64,000 nucleotides of DNA from Streptomyces sp. Act143 (GCF_003143935.1 NZ_QFRX01000001.1:2894975-2958974); one strand, 5' to 3'; positions 50,206 through 58,865 are shown, counted from the stretch's first letter. The notes: generated by a model from the sequence alone, not told the origin. Made by a program: numbers and translations.

Positions 50206-51468
50206 ATGCGCGATCACCAACCCGCCCCCACCCCTGACGGAGACCGGCGGCTGAGCACCAAAGAGGCCGCCGAACTGCTGGGCGTGAAGCCCGAGACCGT
50301 GTACGCCTACGTGAGCCGCGGGCAGCTCAGCAGCCGACGCGCGCCCGGCGGCCGCGGCAGCACCTTCGACGCCAAGGAGGTGGAGACCCTCGCCCGGCGC
50401 AACAGGCGTGAGAGCGGCGGGGGTTCGGGTTCCGGCGGTGGCGAGCTGGCAGTACGCACCCGCATCACGCTCATCGACGCGGACCGGTACTACTTCCGGG
50501 GCGTGGACGCGACCGAGCTGGCCGCACGGCACTCCTACGAGGAGATCGCCGAGTGGCTCTGGACCGGCCGGATGAAGCCGGGCACGACGTTCACCGCACC
50601 CGACGCCTCCGTCGCCGTCGCCCGCCGCTCCGTGGACGCCCTGCCCGAACACGCCTCCCCCACCGACCGGTTGCGCGTCGCGGCCATCGCCGCCGCGGCC
50701 GCGGACCCACTGCGCTTCGACCTCTCCGAGGACGCCGTGCTGGGCACCGCGCGCGTCCTGATCCCCACGCTCGTCGCCGCCCTGCCGCCGGTGCGGGCGG
50801 GCCACCGCGACGAGGGTTCGCTCGCTCAGCGGCTGTGGGCGCGGCTCAGCGGACGCGCCGCCGACGAGGCGTCCCTGCGGGTCCTGGACACCGCCTTGGG
50901 CCTGCTCGTCGACCACGACCTGGCCGCCTCCACGCTCGCGGTGCGCGTCGCGGCCTCCGCGCGGGCGCACGCCTACGCGGCCGTCTCCGCCGGGCTCGGC
51001 GTGCTGGAGGGCCCGCTGCACGGCGCCGCCAGCGGACTGGCCCACCGGCTGCTGAACGACGTGCTCGAACAGGGCGACGCCGGTCCCGTCATCGCCGACG
51101 AACTGCGCGCCGGGCGCCGCATCCCCGGACTCGGTCACCGGCTCTACCGCGGCGAAGACCCACGCGCGCGTGCCCTGTTCGCGCTTCTGGAGGAGATCCC
51201 CCGCGCCGAGCCCGCGCTCCTCGCGGCCCGCGACGTCGTGGCCACCACCGCCCGGCACACGCCGCTGCACGCCAACGTCGACCTGGCGCTCGCGGTGTTC
51301 ACCGCGTCCTCAGGGATGCCCGCCACGGCCGGCGAGACGATCTTCGCCGTCGCCCGGACGGCGGGCTGGATCGCCCATGCCCTGGAGGAGTACGGCGAGC
51401 GCCCGCTGCGCATGCGGCCGAGCGGGCTCTATGCCGGGGCCAAGCCCCCGCAGCCGCTCCCCGAGTAG
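50206..51468 (+). CDS. helix-turn-helix / citrate synthase fusion protein
   Basis: A protein of 420 residues. An N-terminal MerR/excisionase-type helix-turn-helix (about 15-65, RLSTKEAAELLGVKPETVYA) and a Gly/Ser linker (about 70-80) lead into a complete citrate synthase fold (about 85-405). The catalytic residues are all present: His237 (VDHDLAAST), His272 (GPLHGAASG), His311 (GLGHRLYRGEDPR) and Asp359 (NVDLALAVF). The fusion suggests a metabolite-sensing regulator, or an enzyme that controls its own locus. I use ATG 50206; ATG 50176 abuts the palindrome and has no ribosome site, and neither start has a good one. It diverges from another citrate synthase homologue. Confidence 0.87.
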   Translation: MRDHQPAPTPDGDRRLSTKEAAELLGVKPETVYAYVSRGQLSSRRAPGGRGSTFDAKEVETLARRNRRESGGGSGSGGGELAVRTRITLIDADRYYFRGVDATELAARHSYEEIAEWLWTGRMKPGTTFTAPDASVAVARRSVDALPEHASPTDRLRVAAIAAAAADPLRFDLSEDAVLGTARVLIPTLVAALPPVRAGHRDEGSLAQRLWARLSGRAADEASLRVLDTALGLLVDHDLAASTLAVRVAASARAHAYAAVSAGLGVLEGPLHGAASGLAHRLLNDVLEQGDAGPVIADELRAGRRIPGLGHRLYRGEDPRARALFALLEEIPRAEPALLAARDVVATTARHTPLHANVDLALAVFTASSGMPATAGETIFAVARTAGWIAHALEEYGERPLRMRPSGLYAGAKPPQPLPE

Positions 51469-51503
51469 GGCGCGAGCGCGCCCGGAAGTCGCCGCCGGGC
51501 AAG

Positions 51504-51522
51504 TCAGGTTAGGCTCACCTCT
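51504..51522 (+). promoter_or_regulatory. iron box abutting the start codon of the next gene
   Basis: TCAGGTTAGGCTCACCTCT matches the Streptomyces DmdR1 iron box TTAGGTTAGGCTCACCTAA at 16 of 19 positions and ends at the base before the GTG start. TAGGCT inside it is placed like a -10 element, seven bases from the GTG. The transcript may therefore be leaderless, with the repressor sitting on the core promoter. Confidence 0.8.
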
Positions 51523-52467
51523 GTGAGTACGTGTTCCACCGTCTCCCGGGACCTCGACGAGCCCGTCGCGGGCACCGCGGCCACCGCCAGGACCTGGCTG
51601 CTCCTGGAGCAGCCCGGCCCCTGGGGCGCCCACGCGCTCACGTCGAGCCATCTGGACCCCGTGCTGGGCCGCGCGCTGGAGCGGGCGGCGAAGAACACGG
51701 GTGTCCGGGTCGCACTCATCCGCCGCCCCGGGCGGCACGCAGACTGTGGCACGCCGTCCGCCCGCCAGGTGTACGTGGCTCACACCGTGCCCGGCAGCGG
51801 CTGGCTGCACAGCGCCACGGTCCGTGATCCGCAGCGCCTGCTCGACCTGGACTTCGCCGCACTCGGAGCCGGCGACCCCCGCGGCTTCGACACCGCCCTC
51901 GACGGGCGGCCCCACACCGGCGCCCCGCTCGCGCTCGTCTGCACCAACGGCAAGCGCGACCGCTGCTGCGCCCTCCTGGGTCGGCCGCTCGCCGCCGAGC
52001 TGTCCGCCTCCGGGGTGGAGGGTGTCTGGGAGGTCACCCATCTGGGTGGACATCGCTTCTCGCCGACGCTCCTCGTCCTGCCGTACGGCTACGCGTACGG
52101 CCGCGTCGGGGCGCATGCAGTCAAGGAGATCCTGCACGGCGTTGAGGACGGCCGGATCGTCGTGGAGGGGTGCCGTGGGAGCTCGGCCTGGGAGCGGCCG
52201 GGGCAGGCGGCCGAGCTGGCCGTGCGTGCGGTGGCGGACGAGTACGCGGCCGACGCACTGAGGGTCGTACGGACGGATGGCGCGGCGCCTCGCTGGGAGG
52301 TGACCGTCGCCCATGCCGACGGGCGCCGCTGGCGGGTCGTCGTGGCCCAGGACGCGTCCCTGCCACCCCGCGCGGAGAGCTGCGGGACCTCGGTGCTCGG
52401 CTCGCCAGCGCGGATGGACGTGGTGGCGGTGCGGGAGCTGACGCCACCCGCGGCACTGGCGAGCTGA
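51523..52467 (+). CDS. sucrase/ferredoxin-like protein (thioredoxin-fold 2Fe-2S family)
   Basis: A protein of 314 residues of the Suc_Fer-like family (PF06999-type). A thioredoxin-like 2Fe-2S ferredoxin fold has Cys in RHADCGTPSARQ, in LVCTNGKRDRCCALLGRPLA (three Cys) and in a HLGGHRFSPTLLVLPYG stretch that is diagnostic. The C-terminal third (about 210-314) is a less conserved beta-rich region. Members often sit in siderophore clusters or iron regulons, where a role in ferric-siderophore reduction or electron transfer is suspected. The iron box at the start codon supports this. The GTG 51523 start has no ribosome site, consistent with a leaderless mRNA. Confidence 0.85.
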   Translation: MSTCSTVSRDLDEPVAGTAATARTWLLLEQPGPWGAHALTSSHLDPVLGRALERAAKNTGVRVALIRRPGRHADCGTPSARQVYVAHTVPGSGWLHSATVRDPQRLLDLDFAALGAGDPRGFDTALDGRPHTGAPLALVCTNGKRDRCCALLGRPLAAELSASGVEGVWEVTHLGGHRFSPTLLVLPYGYAYGRVGAHAVKEILHGVEDGRIVVEGCRGSSAWERPGQAAELAVRAVADEYAADALRVVRTDGAAPRWEVTVAHADGRRWRVVVAQDASLPPRAESCGTSVLGSPARMDVVAVRELTPPAALAS

Positions 52468-52583
52468 ACGAGGCGGTCGAGGAGGCTGTCCACTGGGCTA
52501 GGCGGTCAAGGGAACTGGCAAGCTGAGCGAGGCGGTCAAGGACTCTGTCAGCCGAACGAGGTGAGCAAGAGCTCTGTCCACTG
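52453..52583. repeat. imperfect duplications of a gene 3' end
   Basis: A segment of about 43 bp spanning the stop codon of the sucrase/ferredoxin-like gene (52453-52495) recurs with about nine mismatches at 52511-52553, 58 bases later. It even recreates a LAS-stop reading. A third, more divergent copy follows at about 52551-52583. All contain GA(A/G)CGAGG and CTGTC elements. Confidence 0.65.
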
Positions 52584-52681
52584 AAACCACGTGGTCAAGG
52601 GCGTCACCCGCTGATCAAGTGCGTTGATCAAGAGATCCATGCCACACCCCTACGGCAGCCCGAGCCCGTCCGCGTACCGTC

Positions 52682-54352
52682 ATGGGTATGAGCCGCCCCA
52701 CTCCCCCCGCACGACGCCTCCGCCTCGGGCTGCCGCGACGGATGTTCTCGCAGGTGCTGCTGATGCAGCTCGCGATCGCCGCGGGAGTCACGGTGCTGGC
52801 GACCGGGCTGTTCCTCGCGCCGCTCAGCAACCAGCTGGACGACCAGGCGATGCGCCGGGCCCTCGCCATCGCGCAGACCACCGCGCAGCAGCCGCAGATC
52901 GCGAAGGACCTTCAGACCACGCCCTACTCGGCTGACGGACCGGTGCAGGAGGAGGCCGAGCGGATCCGCAAGGCCACCAAGGCCGAGTACGTCGTGATCA
53001 TGAACAAGGACGGCGTGCGCTGGTCCCACACCGACCCGGAGGAGATCGGCGGGAAGGTGTCGACCGACCCCGCGCGGGCGCTCGCGGGCGAGGAGGTCAT
53101 GGAGATCGACGAGGGCACCCTCGGCCGCTCGGCCCGCGGCAAGGTGCCCCTGCGCGACAGCGACGGGAACATCATCGGGGCGGTCTCGGTCGGCATCGCG
53201 TACGACAGCGTCCGGGCCCGCCTGATCCACGCCATCCCCGGCCTGCTCGCCTACGCGGGCGGCGCCCTGGCCGTCGGCGCGCTGGCGGCCTGGCTGATCT
53301 CCCGGCGCGTGCAGCGGCAGACCCGCGATCTGGCCTTCTCCGACATCTCGGCGCTGCTCGCGGAGCGCGAGGCGATGCTGCACGGCATCAGGGAGGGCGT
53401 CGTCGCCCTGGACCGCACCGGCCGCGTCCGGCTCCTCAACGACGAGGCGCAGCGGCTGCTCGGCATCGGCGACGAGGCCGTGGGCCGCTCCCCCGACGAG
53501 GCGCTCGGCGAGGGCCGTACGGCCGACGTGCTGGCCGGCCGGGTGACGGGCACCGATCTGCTCACCGTCCGCGGGCAGCGCGTCCTGATCGCCAACCGCA
53601 TGCCGACCGACGACGGTGGTGCCGTCGCCACCCTGCGCGACCGCACCGAGCTGGAGCAGCTGGGGCGCGAACTCGACTCCACGCGCGGGCTGATCGACGC
53701 CCTGCGCGCCCAGGACCACGAGCACGCCAACCGCATGCACACGCTGCTGGGGCTGCTCGAACTGGAGATGTACGACGACGCCGTGGAGTTCGTCGGAGAG
53801 GTGGTCGGCGATCACCGCGCCACCGCGGAACAGGTCACCGAGAAGATCAAGGACCCGCTGCTCGCCGCCCTGCTGGTCGGCAAGGCGACCGTCGCCGCGG
53901 AGCGCGGGGTCGCCCTGTGGATCTCGGACCGGACCCGGCTCCCGGACCGGCTGATCGACCCCAGGGGCATCGTCACGGTCGTCGGCAACCTGGTCGACAA
54001 CGCGCTGGACGCCGTAGGAGGCACACCGCACGCGCGCGTGGAGGTCGAGTTGCGTTCCGAGGGCCGTACCGCCGTCCTCCGGGTGCGCGACACGGGGCCC
54101 GGCATTCCGGCGGAGCACCGCGAACTGGTCTTCACCGAGGGGTGGTCCACGAAGAAGCCGCCCGCACATGGCAAGCGCGGCATCGGGCTCTCCCTGGTGC
54201 GCAGGCTGGCCGAACGGCAGGGTGGCAGCGCCACCGTGACCGAGGCCGACGGCGGGGGCGCGGAGTTCACCGTCGTCCTGCCCGAGGCGCTGGCGGGTGA
54301 CGATCTGGAGCCCGCGCTGACCGTTCCGGCCGCCCCCGAGGAGGCGTCGTGA
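52682..54352 (+). CDS. CitA/DcuS-type sensor histidine kinase
   Basis: A sensor kinase of 556 residues. It has a transmembrane helix at about 22-45, a periplasmic Cache/PAS sensor (about 46-180, KATKAEYVVIMNKDGVRWSH, SVGIAYDSVRARL), a second helix (about 185-207) and a cytoplasmic PAS (about 225-300). The kinase core of the citrate/C4-dicarboxylate type has DHEHANRMHTLLGLLEL (His box), NLVDNALDAVGG (N-box) and GIGLSLVRRLAE (G-box). Members sense citrate, fumarate, malate and similar carboxylates. It overlaps the response regulator by four bases (GTGA). The ligand is unknown; the position beside citrate synthase genes makes a carboxylate plausible. Confidence 0.9.
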   Translation: MGMSRPTPPARRLRLGLPRRMFSQVLLMQLAIAAGVTVLATGLFLAPLSNQLDDQAMRRALAIAQTTAQQPQIAKDLQTTPYSADGPVQEEAERIRKATKAEYVVIMNKDGVRWSHTDPEEIGGKVSTDPARALAGEEVMEIDEGTLGRSARGKVPLRDSDGNIIGAVSVGIAYDSVRARLIHAIPGLLAYAGGALAVGALAAWLISRRVQRQTRDLAFSDISALLAEREAMLHGIREGVVALDRTGRVRLLNDEAQRLLGIGDEAVGRSPDEALGEGRTADVLAGRVTGTDLLTVRGQRVLIANRMPTDDGGAVATLRDRTELEQLGRELDSTRGLIDALRAQDHEHANRMHTLLGLLELEMYDDAVEFVGEVVGDHRATAEQVTEKIKDPLLAALLVGKATVAAERGVALWISDRTRLPDRLIDPRGIVTVVGNLVDNALDAVGGTPHARVEVELRSEGRTAVLRVRDTGPGIPAEHRELVFTEGWSTKKPPAHGKRGIGLSLVRRLAERQGGSATVTEADGGGAEFTVVLPEALAGDDLEPALTVPAAPEEAS

Positions 54353-55032
54353 TGATCGAGGTTCTGGTCGTGGACGACGACACGCGGGTCGCGCGGGTCA
54401 ACGCCGCCTACGTCGAGAAGGTGCCCGGTTTCCATGTGGCGGGCGAGGCGCACACCGCGGCGGAGGCGCTGCGCCAGGTGGAGCTGCTGCCCCGCGTCGA
54501 CCTGGTCCTCATGGACCACTACCTGCCCGACGAGACGGGTCTGGCGGTCGTCCAGGAGATGCGCCGACGCGGTCACCAGACCGACGTGATCATGGTGACG
54601 GCCGCGCGGGACGTCACGACCGTGCAGGCGGCGATGCGCCACGGAGCGCTCCAGTACCTGGTCAAGCCGTTCGCCTTCGCGGGCCTGCGCGCCAAGCTGG
54701 AGGCGTACGCCGAGCTGCGCCGCACGCTCGACGGCGGGGGCGAGGCCGAGCAAGCCGAGGTGGACCGCATCTTCGGCGCCCTGTCCGCGCCGTCGGAGCC
54801 CGATCTGCCCAAGGGGCACTCCCCCACCACCGCGGAGCTCGTCCGGCAGTCCCTGATGAACGCCGAGGGGCCGCTGTCCGCCCAGGAGATCGCCGAGCGG
54901 ACGGGGGTGAGCCGACAGACCGCCCAGCGCTATCTGAAGCTTCTGGAGCGCACGGGACGGGCCCGGCTCACGCTCAAGTACGGCGACGCGGGCCGCCCGG
55001 AACACCGTTACGTGTGGGCGACCCGCGCCTGA
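54349..55032 (+). CDS. CitB/DcuR-type response regulator
   Basis: A response regulator of 227 residues. The receiver (about 3-122) has VVDDDTRVARVN, phospho-acceptor Asp56 in VLMDHYLPDETG, Thr in MVTAAR and Lys in YLVKPFAF. The C-terminal helix-turn-helix (about 165-225) has LSAQEIAERTGVSRQTAQRY and ends GRPEHRYVW. Its partner kinase is the gene just upstream. A close paralogue lies 3 kb on. The gene starts at GTG 54349 within the kinase's stop codon or at ATG 54352; a terminator hairpin begins at the stop codon. Confidence 0.9.
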   Translation: MMIEVLVVDDDTRVARVNAAYVEKVPGFHVAGEAHTAAEALRQVELLPRVDLVLMDHYLPDETGLAVVQEMRRRGHQTDVIMVTAARDVTTVQAAMRHGALQYLVKPFAFAGLRAKLEAYAELRRTLDGGGEAEQAEVDRIFGALSAPSEPDLPKGHSPTTAELVRQSLMNAEGPLSAQEIAERTGVSRQTAQRYLKLLERTGRARLTLKYGDAGRPEHRYVWATRA

Positions 55033-55072
55033 GGGCACGGCCCGTGGGGGCGGGGGAAGGAACCGTGCCCTC
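55031..55072. terminator. terminator after the CitB-type regulator
   Basis: Ten-base arms (55031-55040 with 55063-55072) enclose a G-rich 22-base loop. It overlaps the last base pairs of the response-regulator stop codon and is convergent with the ABC importer operon. Confidence 0.65.
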
Positions 55073-55101
55073 TCCCTATACGGATGCCGGCGTCACAGAC
55101 G

Positions 55102-56157
55102 TCAGTCCGTGACCTTGTCCACGAACTCGGTCGTGTACGTCTTGGCGAGGTCGACGTCGGCGTTCTGAATCGTGGGGTTGAACGCCTTGAGCACCTTCTC
55201 GACGGTCTCGGGACCGTCCTTCGGCATCACGCCGTCATCCGTGAACATCGGCAAGGTGCTCTCGATGGCCGAGGCGTAGAGCGTCTTGTTGCCCTGCGAG
55301 TAGTCGGCGGGCATCTTCTCGGCGATCTCGAGCGCGCTGTGGGTGGACATCCACTTGAGCGTCTTGACGAATGCATTGACCAGTTTCTGGACCGTCTCCT
55401 TGTGCCCGTCCACCCAGTCCGTCTGCATGTACAGACTTGAGGAGGGGTACGGGCCGCCCAGCGCGGCCTGGGATCCTTCAGGCGTACGCATGTCGAGAAG
55501 GACCTTGCCCGCCTTCTTGTCCAGGATCGTCGCGACGGTCGGGTCGGTCGTCATGCCACCGTCGATGGCGCCCTTCTGCAGGGCCGAGATGAAGGTGGGC
55601 CCGGCGCCGACGGCGACCGGTGTGAACTCGCTGACCTTCACGCCGTTCTTGACCGCGAGGTACTTGGTCAGGAAGTCGGTCGACGAGCCGAGGCCGGTGA
55701 CGCCGAGCTTCTTCCCCTTGAAGTCCTTGGGCGAGGTGATGTCGTCCGCCTTCTTGGTGGACACGATCTCCACCTCGCCGGGCGCGCGCGAGAACTGCAC
55801 GACGGACTCGACATGCTTGCCCTTCACCTGGAGGTCGAGCGTGTGGTCGTAGAAGCCGACGGCACCCTGGACCTGGCCGGAGACGAGCGCGGTCTCGGCC
55901 TGGACGCCCGCGGGTTCGCTCAGCAGCTCGACGTCGAGCCCTTCGGCGTCGAAGTAGCCGAGCCGCTGGGTGAGCATCGCGGGCAGGTAGATGACCTTGT
56001 CCAGGCCACCGACCATGATCTTGACCTTCGTCCCCTTGCCGTCGCCCTTGCTGCCGGAGGACGCGGTGCTGGCCGCGTCATTGGCACAGGCGGTCAGCGA
56101 GGAGAGGGCGAGCAGGCCGGCGGCGGCCAGGGTGGAGTATCTGGCGGTCTTGCGCAT
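55102..56157 (-). CDS. ABC importer substrate-binding lipoprotein (NMT1/TauA type)
   Basis: A lipoprotein of 351 residues. The signal peptide ends in lipobox LTAC with Cys24, followed by a Ser/Gly/Lys linker and then a periplasmic-binding-protein fold of the NMT1/SsuA-TauA class (GGLDKVIYLPAMLTQRLGYF, ALVSGQVQGAVGFYDHTLDL, GKKLGVTGLGSSTDFLTKY). These proteins bind sulfonates, nitrate, pyrimidine precursors or aromatic acids; the ligand is not predictable here. It is the third gene of the ATPase-permease-binding protein operon. Confidence 0.88.
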   Translation of the reverse strand: MRKTARYSTLAAAGLLALSSLTACANDAASTASSGSKGDGKGTKVKIMVGGLDKVIYLPAMLTQRLGYFDAEGLDVELLSEPAGVQAETALVSGQVQGAVGFYDHTLDLQVKGKHVESVVQFSRAPGEVEIVSTKKADDITSPKDFKGKKLGVTGLGSSTDFLTKYLAVKNGVKVSEFTPVAVGAGPTFISALQKGAIDGGMTTDPTVATILDKKAGKVLLDMRTPEGSQAALGGPYPSSSLYMQTDWVDGHKETVQKLVNAFVKTLKWMSTHSALEIAEKMPADYSQGNKTLYASAIESTLPMFTDDGVMPKDGPETVEKVLKAFNPTIQNADVDLAKTYTTEFVDKVTD

Positions 56158-56230
56158 GAGGGTTCACGTCCTTGTGAAAGCGGCCGTGCGGAAGCGGCCT
56201 GGTGAGTCGGGGAGGCGGGGGAACGCGCGG

Positions 56231-57094
56231 TCAGCTGTCCGAACCGGACGGCTTCCAGCGGAAGATGCGGCGCTCGGCGAAGGTGAGCAGCCCCTCGGCG
56301 ACGAGCGCGACGAGCGCGAGGATGACCATCGCGGCGTACACACCAGCCGCGTTGAACGTGCCCTGCGACTGCGCGACGAGCAGGCCGATGCCCTTGGTCG
56401 CGCCGATGTACTCGCCGACGATGGCGCCGATGAGGGCGAAGCCGAAGCTGACGTGCAGGCTGGTGAAGATCCACGAGGTCGCGGACGGGATGACCACCTG
56501 GAGCGTCACCCGCCGGTCGCTCGCCCCCAGGATGCGGGCGTTGGCCACCAGGTTGCGGTCGACCTCGCGGGCGCCCTGGAAGGCGTTGAAGAACACCGGG
56601 AAGAAGACGAGCACGACGGCGGACGCGACCTTGGAGGCGGGACCGAGGCCGAACCAGATCACGAAGATGGGCGCAAGGACGATCCTGGGTATCGAGTTGA
56701 GCACCTTGATGTATGGACCAAGAACATCGGCGAGAAAGGTGATCCGCCCCAGAGCAATACCGAACACCACACCGGCCGCCACTCCGAAGACCCAGCCGAG
56801 CAGCGCCTCGTGAAGCGTGTACCAGATCTGTTCGCCCAACGAGCCGAGCGCGGTCCCGTGTGTCACCCAGGTCCAGATCTGGTCCCAGATCTTCGACGGC
56901 ATCGAGAAGTTGAACGGGTCGATGGCCTCGGTGCGTGCGAGCACCTCCCACAGCCCGAGAACGACGACCAGGAGCAGCACACGCGAAGCCCCGACGACGA
57001 TCTTGCGTCTGCGGGCGGCACGCGCGCGCGAGTGGGCACGGTCCGGTGTCTTGACGGTGTTGACCACAGGTTGACTGAGCACTTCAGGCGACAT
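56231..57094 (-). CDS. ABC importer permease (TauC/SsuC type)
   Basis: A permease of 287 residues with about six transmembrane helices and the BPD_transp_1 domain (about 95-275). The EAA-loop is around EVDRNLVANARILGASDRR, where it contacts the ATPase. It pairs with the lipoprotein 73 bases downstream and the ATPase that overlaps its start by 11 bases. The ATG at 57094 lies inside the end of the ATPase gene; a start three codons earlier is also possible. Confidence 0.88.
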   Translation of the reverse strand: MSPEVLSQPVVNTVKTPDRAHSRARAARRRKIVVGASRVLLLVVVLGLWEVLARTEAIDPFNFSMPSKIWDQIWTWVTHGTALGSLGEQIWYTLHEALLGWVFGVAAGVVFGIALGRITFLADVLGPYIKVLNSIPRIVLAPIFVIWFGLGPASKVASAVVLVFFPVFFNAFQGAREVDRNLVANARILGASDRRVTLQVVIPSATSWIFTSLHVSFGFALIGAIVGEYIGATKGIGLLVAQSQGTFNAAGVYAAMVILALVALVAEGLLTFAERRIFRWKPSGSDS

Positions 57095-57899
57095 GCGCGG
57101 CACCCCTCTCGCGCGTGATGCGGACCTCTTCGCCGAGGGACTCCCAGATCTCGCGGTAGATCTCGATGAACCGCGGTTCCAGGCGCACCGACTCGACCTT
57201 GCGGGGGCGGGGCAGGTCGATGTCGAAGACGTGCTTGACGGTGGCGGGCCCGGCCGTCATCACGACGACCCTGTCGGCCAGCGCGATGGACTCCTCCAGG
57301 TCATGGGTGACGAACACGACCGAGGCGCCCGTGCCCTCCCAGAGCTCCAGCAACTCGTCCGACATCAGGGCCCGCGTCTGCACGTCGAGCGCCGAGAACG
57401 GCTCGTCCATCAGCAGGATCTCGGGGTCGTTGACGAAGGTAGCGGCGAGTGCGACGCGTTTGCGCTGGCCGCCGGACAGTTGGTGCGGATAGCGGTCCTC
57501 GAAGGCCGAGAGCCCGACCCGGGCCAGCCACTCGCGCGCCTTCCGCTTCGCCTCCGCCTTGGGCACGCCCCGGAAACGCGGGCCCGCCATGACGTTGGAC
57601 AGGACCGTGCGCCACGGGAAGGTCGCGTCCTGCTGGAAGACGAACCCGACCTTGTCCCCCACGCCACGGACCGGCTCCCCGGCAACCGTCACCTCGCCCT
57701 CGGTGGGCTCTTCCAGGCCGCTGACCAGCGTCAACGTGGTCGACTTACCGCAGCCTGTGGGCCCGACGACGGCCACGAACTCCCCGCGCCGGACCGTGAG
57801 ATCAAGCCCCTGGACCGCTGTGTGCAGGCCCCCCGACGGGGTCCTGAACGTCTTGCTCGCGCCCCGCAGCTCGATGGCGGGGCTGATGTCTGCGCTCAT
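57084..57899 (-). CDS. ABC importer ATPase (TauB/SsuB type)
   Basis: An ABC ATPase of 271 residues with Walker A GPTGCGKST (46-54), Q-loop FVFQQDATFPW, signature LSGGQRKRVALA, Walker B ILLMDEPFSALD and His switch FVTHDLEE. It is the nitrate/sulfonate/taurine-type ATPase that goes with the downstream permease and lipoprotein. The upstream 161 bases are shared with a divergent response-regulator gene and contain inverted repeats. ATG 57899 was chosen by alignment with the family, as ribosome sites in this stretch are poor. Confidence 0.88.
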   Translation of the reverse strand: MSADISPAIELRGASKTFRTPSGGLHTAVQGLDLTVRRGEFVAVVGPTGCGKSTTLTLVSGLEEPTEGEVTVAGEPVRGVGDKVGFVFQQDATFPWRTVLSNVMAGPRFRGVPKAEAKRKAREWLARVGLSAFEDRYPHQLSGGQRKRVALAATFVNDPEILLMDEPFSALDVQTRALMSDELLELWEGTGASVVFVTHDLEESIALADRVVVMTAGPATVKHVFDIDLPRPRKVESVRLEPRFIEIYREIWESLGEEVRITRERGAAHVA

Positions 57900-58060
57900 G
57901 GCCGGGGACGGTAGGTGTGACCCGGGTGACGGCATCAGTCTTCTGAGCACATGCCGTTCTTTTGCCTGCAACAGCCTGTTGTGCTCATTTTGCTCGCGCT
58001 ACAACAACGGAGCCGAAGCACGGGCGCACCGCTCGCCTGGCCGCCACGGAGAGAGGCCCG

Positions 58061-58753
58061 ATGATTGACGTCCTGGTCGTGGACGACGACTTCCGTGTCG
58101 CCGAGATCAACGCCAAGTACGTGGGAAAGGTTCCCGGTTTCCGGGTCGCCGCCCGCGCCCACACCGCCGCGCAGGCCCTGGCGTCCGTGCAGCGCGGCAC
58201 CATCGACCTGGTCCTGCTCGACCACTATCTGCCCGACCAGACGGGCCTCGAACTCGTCCACCGCATGCGGGAGCAGGGCCACGGCACCGACGTCATCATG
58301 ATCACGGCGGCCGGTGACGTCACGACCGTGCAGACCGCGATGCGCCTGGGCGCCCTGCACTACCTGGTCAAGCCGTTCACCTTCGCCGCACTGCGCACGC
58401 GCCTCGACTCCTACGCCGCCCTGCGCCGCACCGTCGACCGCGTCGGCGGCCGTGGCATCGCCGGCCAGGAACAGGTCGACCGGATCTTCGGCGCCCTGCG
58501 CACCACCCCCACACCGCCGTCACCGGGCCTGCCGAGCGGCCACTCGGAACCGACGACCGACCTCATCTGCCGTGTCCTCCACCATGCCGACCACCCCTTG
58601 TCGGCCCACGAGGTCGCCGCCGAGACCGGCCTGAGCCGCTCCACCGCCCAGCGCTACCTACGCCACCTCGAACAGGCCGGCCGCCTCCGCCTCTCCCTCA
58701 AGTACGGCGACACGGGCCGCCCTGAGCACCGGTACGCATGGGTGGCGCCGTAG
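58061..58753 (+). CDS. second CitB-type response regulator, no adjacent kinase
   Basis: A response regulator of 230 residues, closely similar to the one at 54.3 kb. The receiver has VVDDDFRVAEIN, Asp54 in VLLDHYLPDQTG, MITAAG and LVKPFTF. The helix-turn-helix has LSAHEVAAETGLSRSTAQRY and ends GRPEHRYAWVAP. No histidine kinase is adjacent, so it may be served by the kinase at 52.7 kb or by a distant one. It diverges from the ABC importer operon, its likely target. A GGAGAGAGG ribosome region precedes ATG 58061. The shared intergenic region holds TGAGCAC/GTGCTCA arms at 57944-57950 and 57981-57987. Confidence 0.88.
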   Translation: MIDVLVVDDDFRVAEINAKYVGKVPGFRVAARAHTAAQALASVQRGTIDLVLLDHYLPDQTGLELVHRMREQGHGTDVIMITAAGDVTTVQTAMRLGALHYLVKPFTFAALRTRLDSYAALRRTVDRVGGRGIAGQEQVDRIFGALRTTPTPPSPGLPSGHSEPTTDLICRVLHHADHPLSAHEVAAETGLSRSTAQRYLRHLEQAGRLRLSLKYGDTGRPEHRYAWVAP

Positions 58754-58865
58754 CCGTACGACTGCGGCTCCCGGGCCGTACGACGGCGAAAGCGCGGCGC
58801 AAGGGCCAAGCCTGGCAAGACGGTGACTGCGTACGGCGGTCACGGCTCGGTACGACGGTGCCTGC

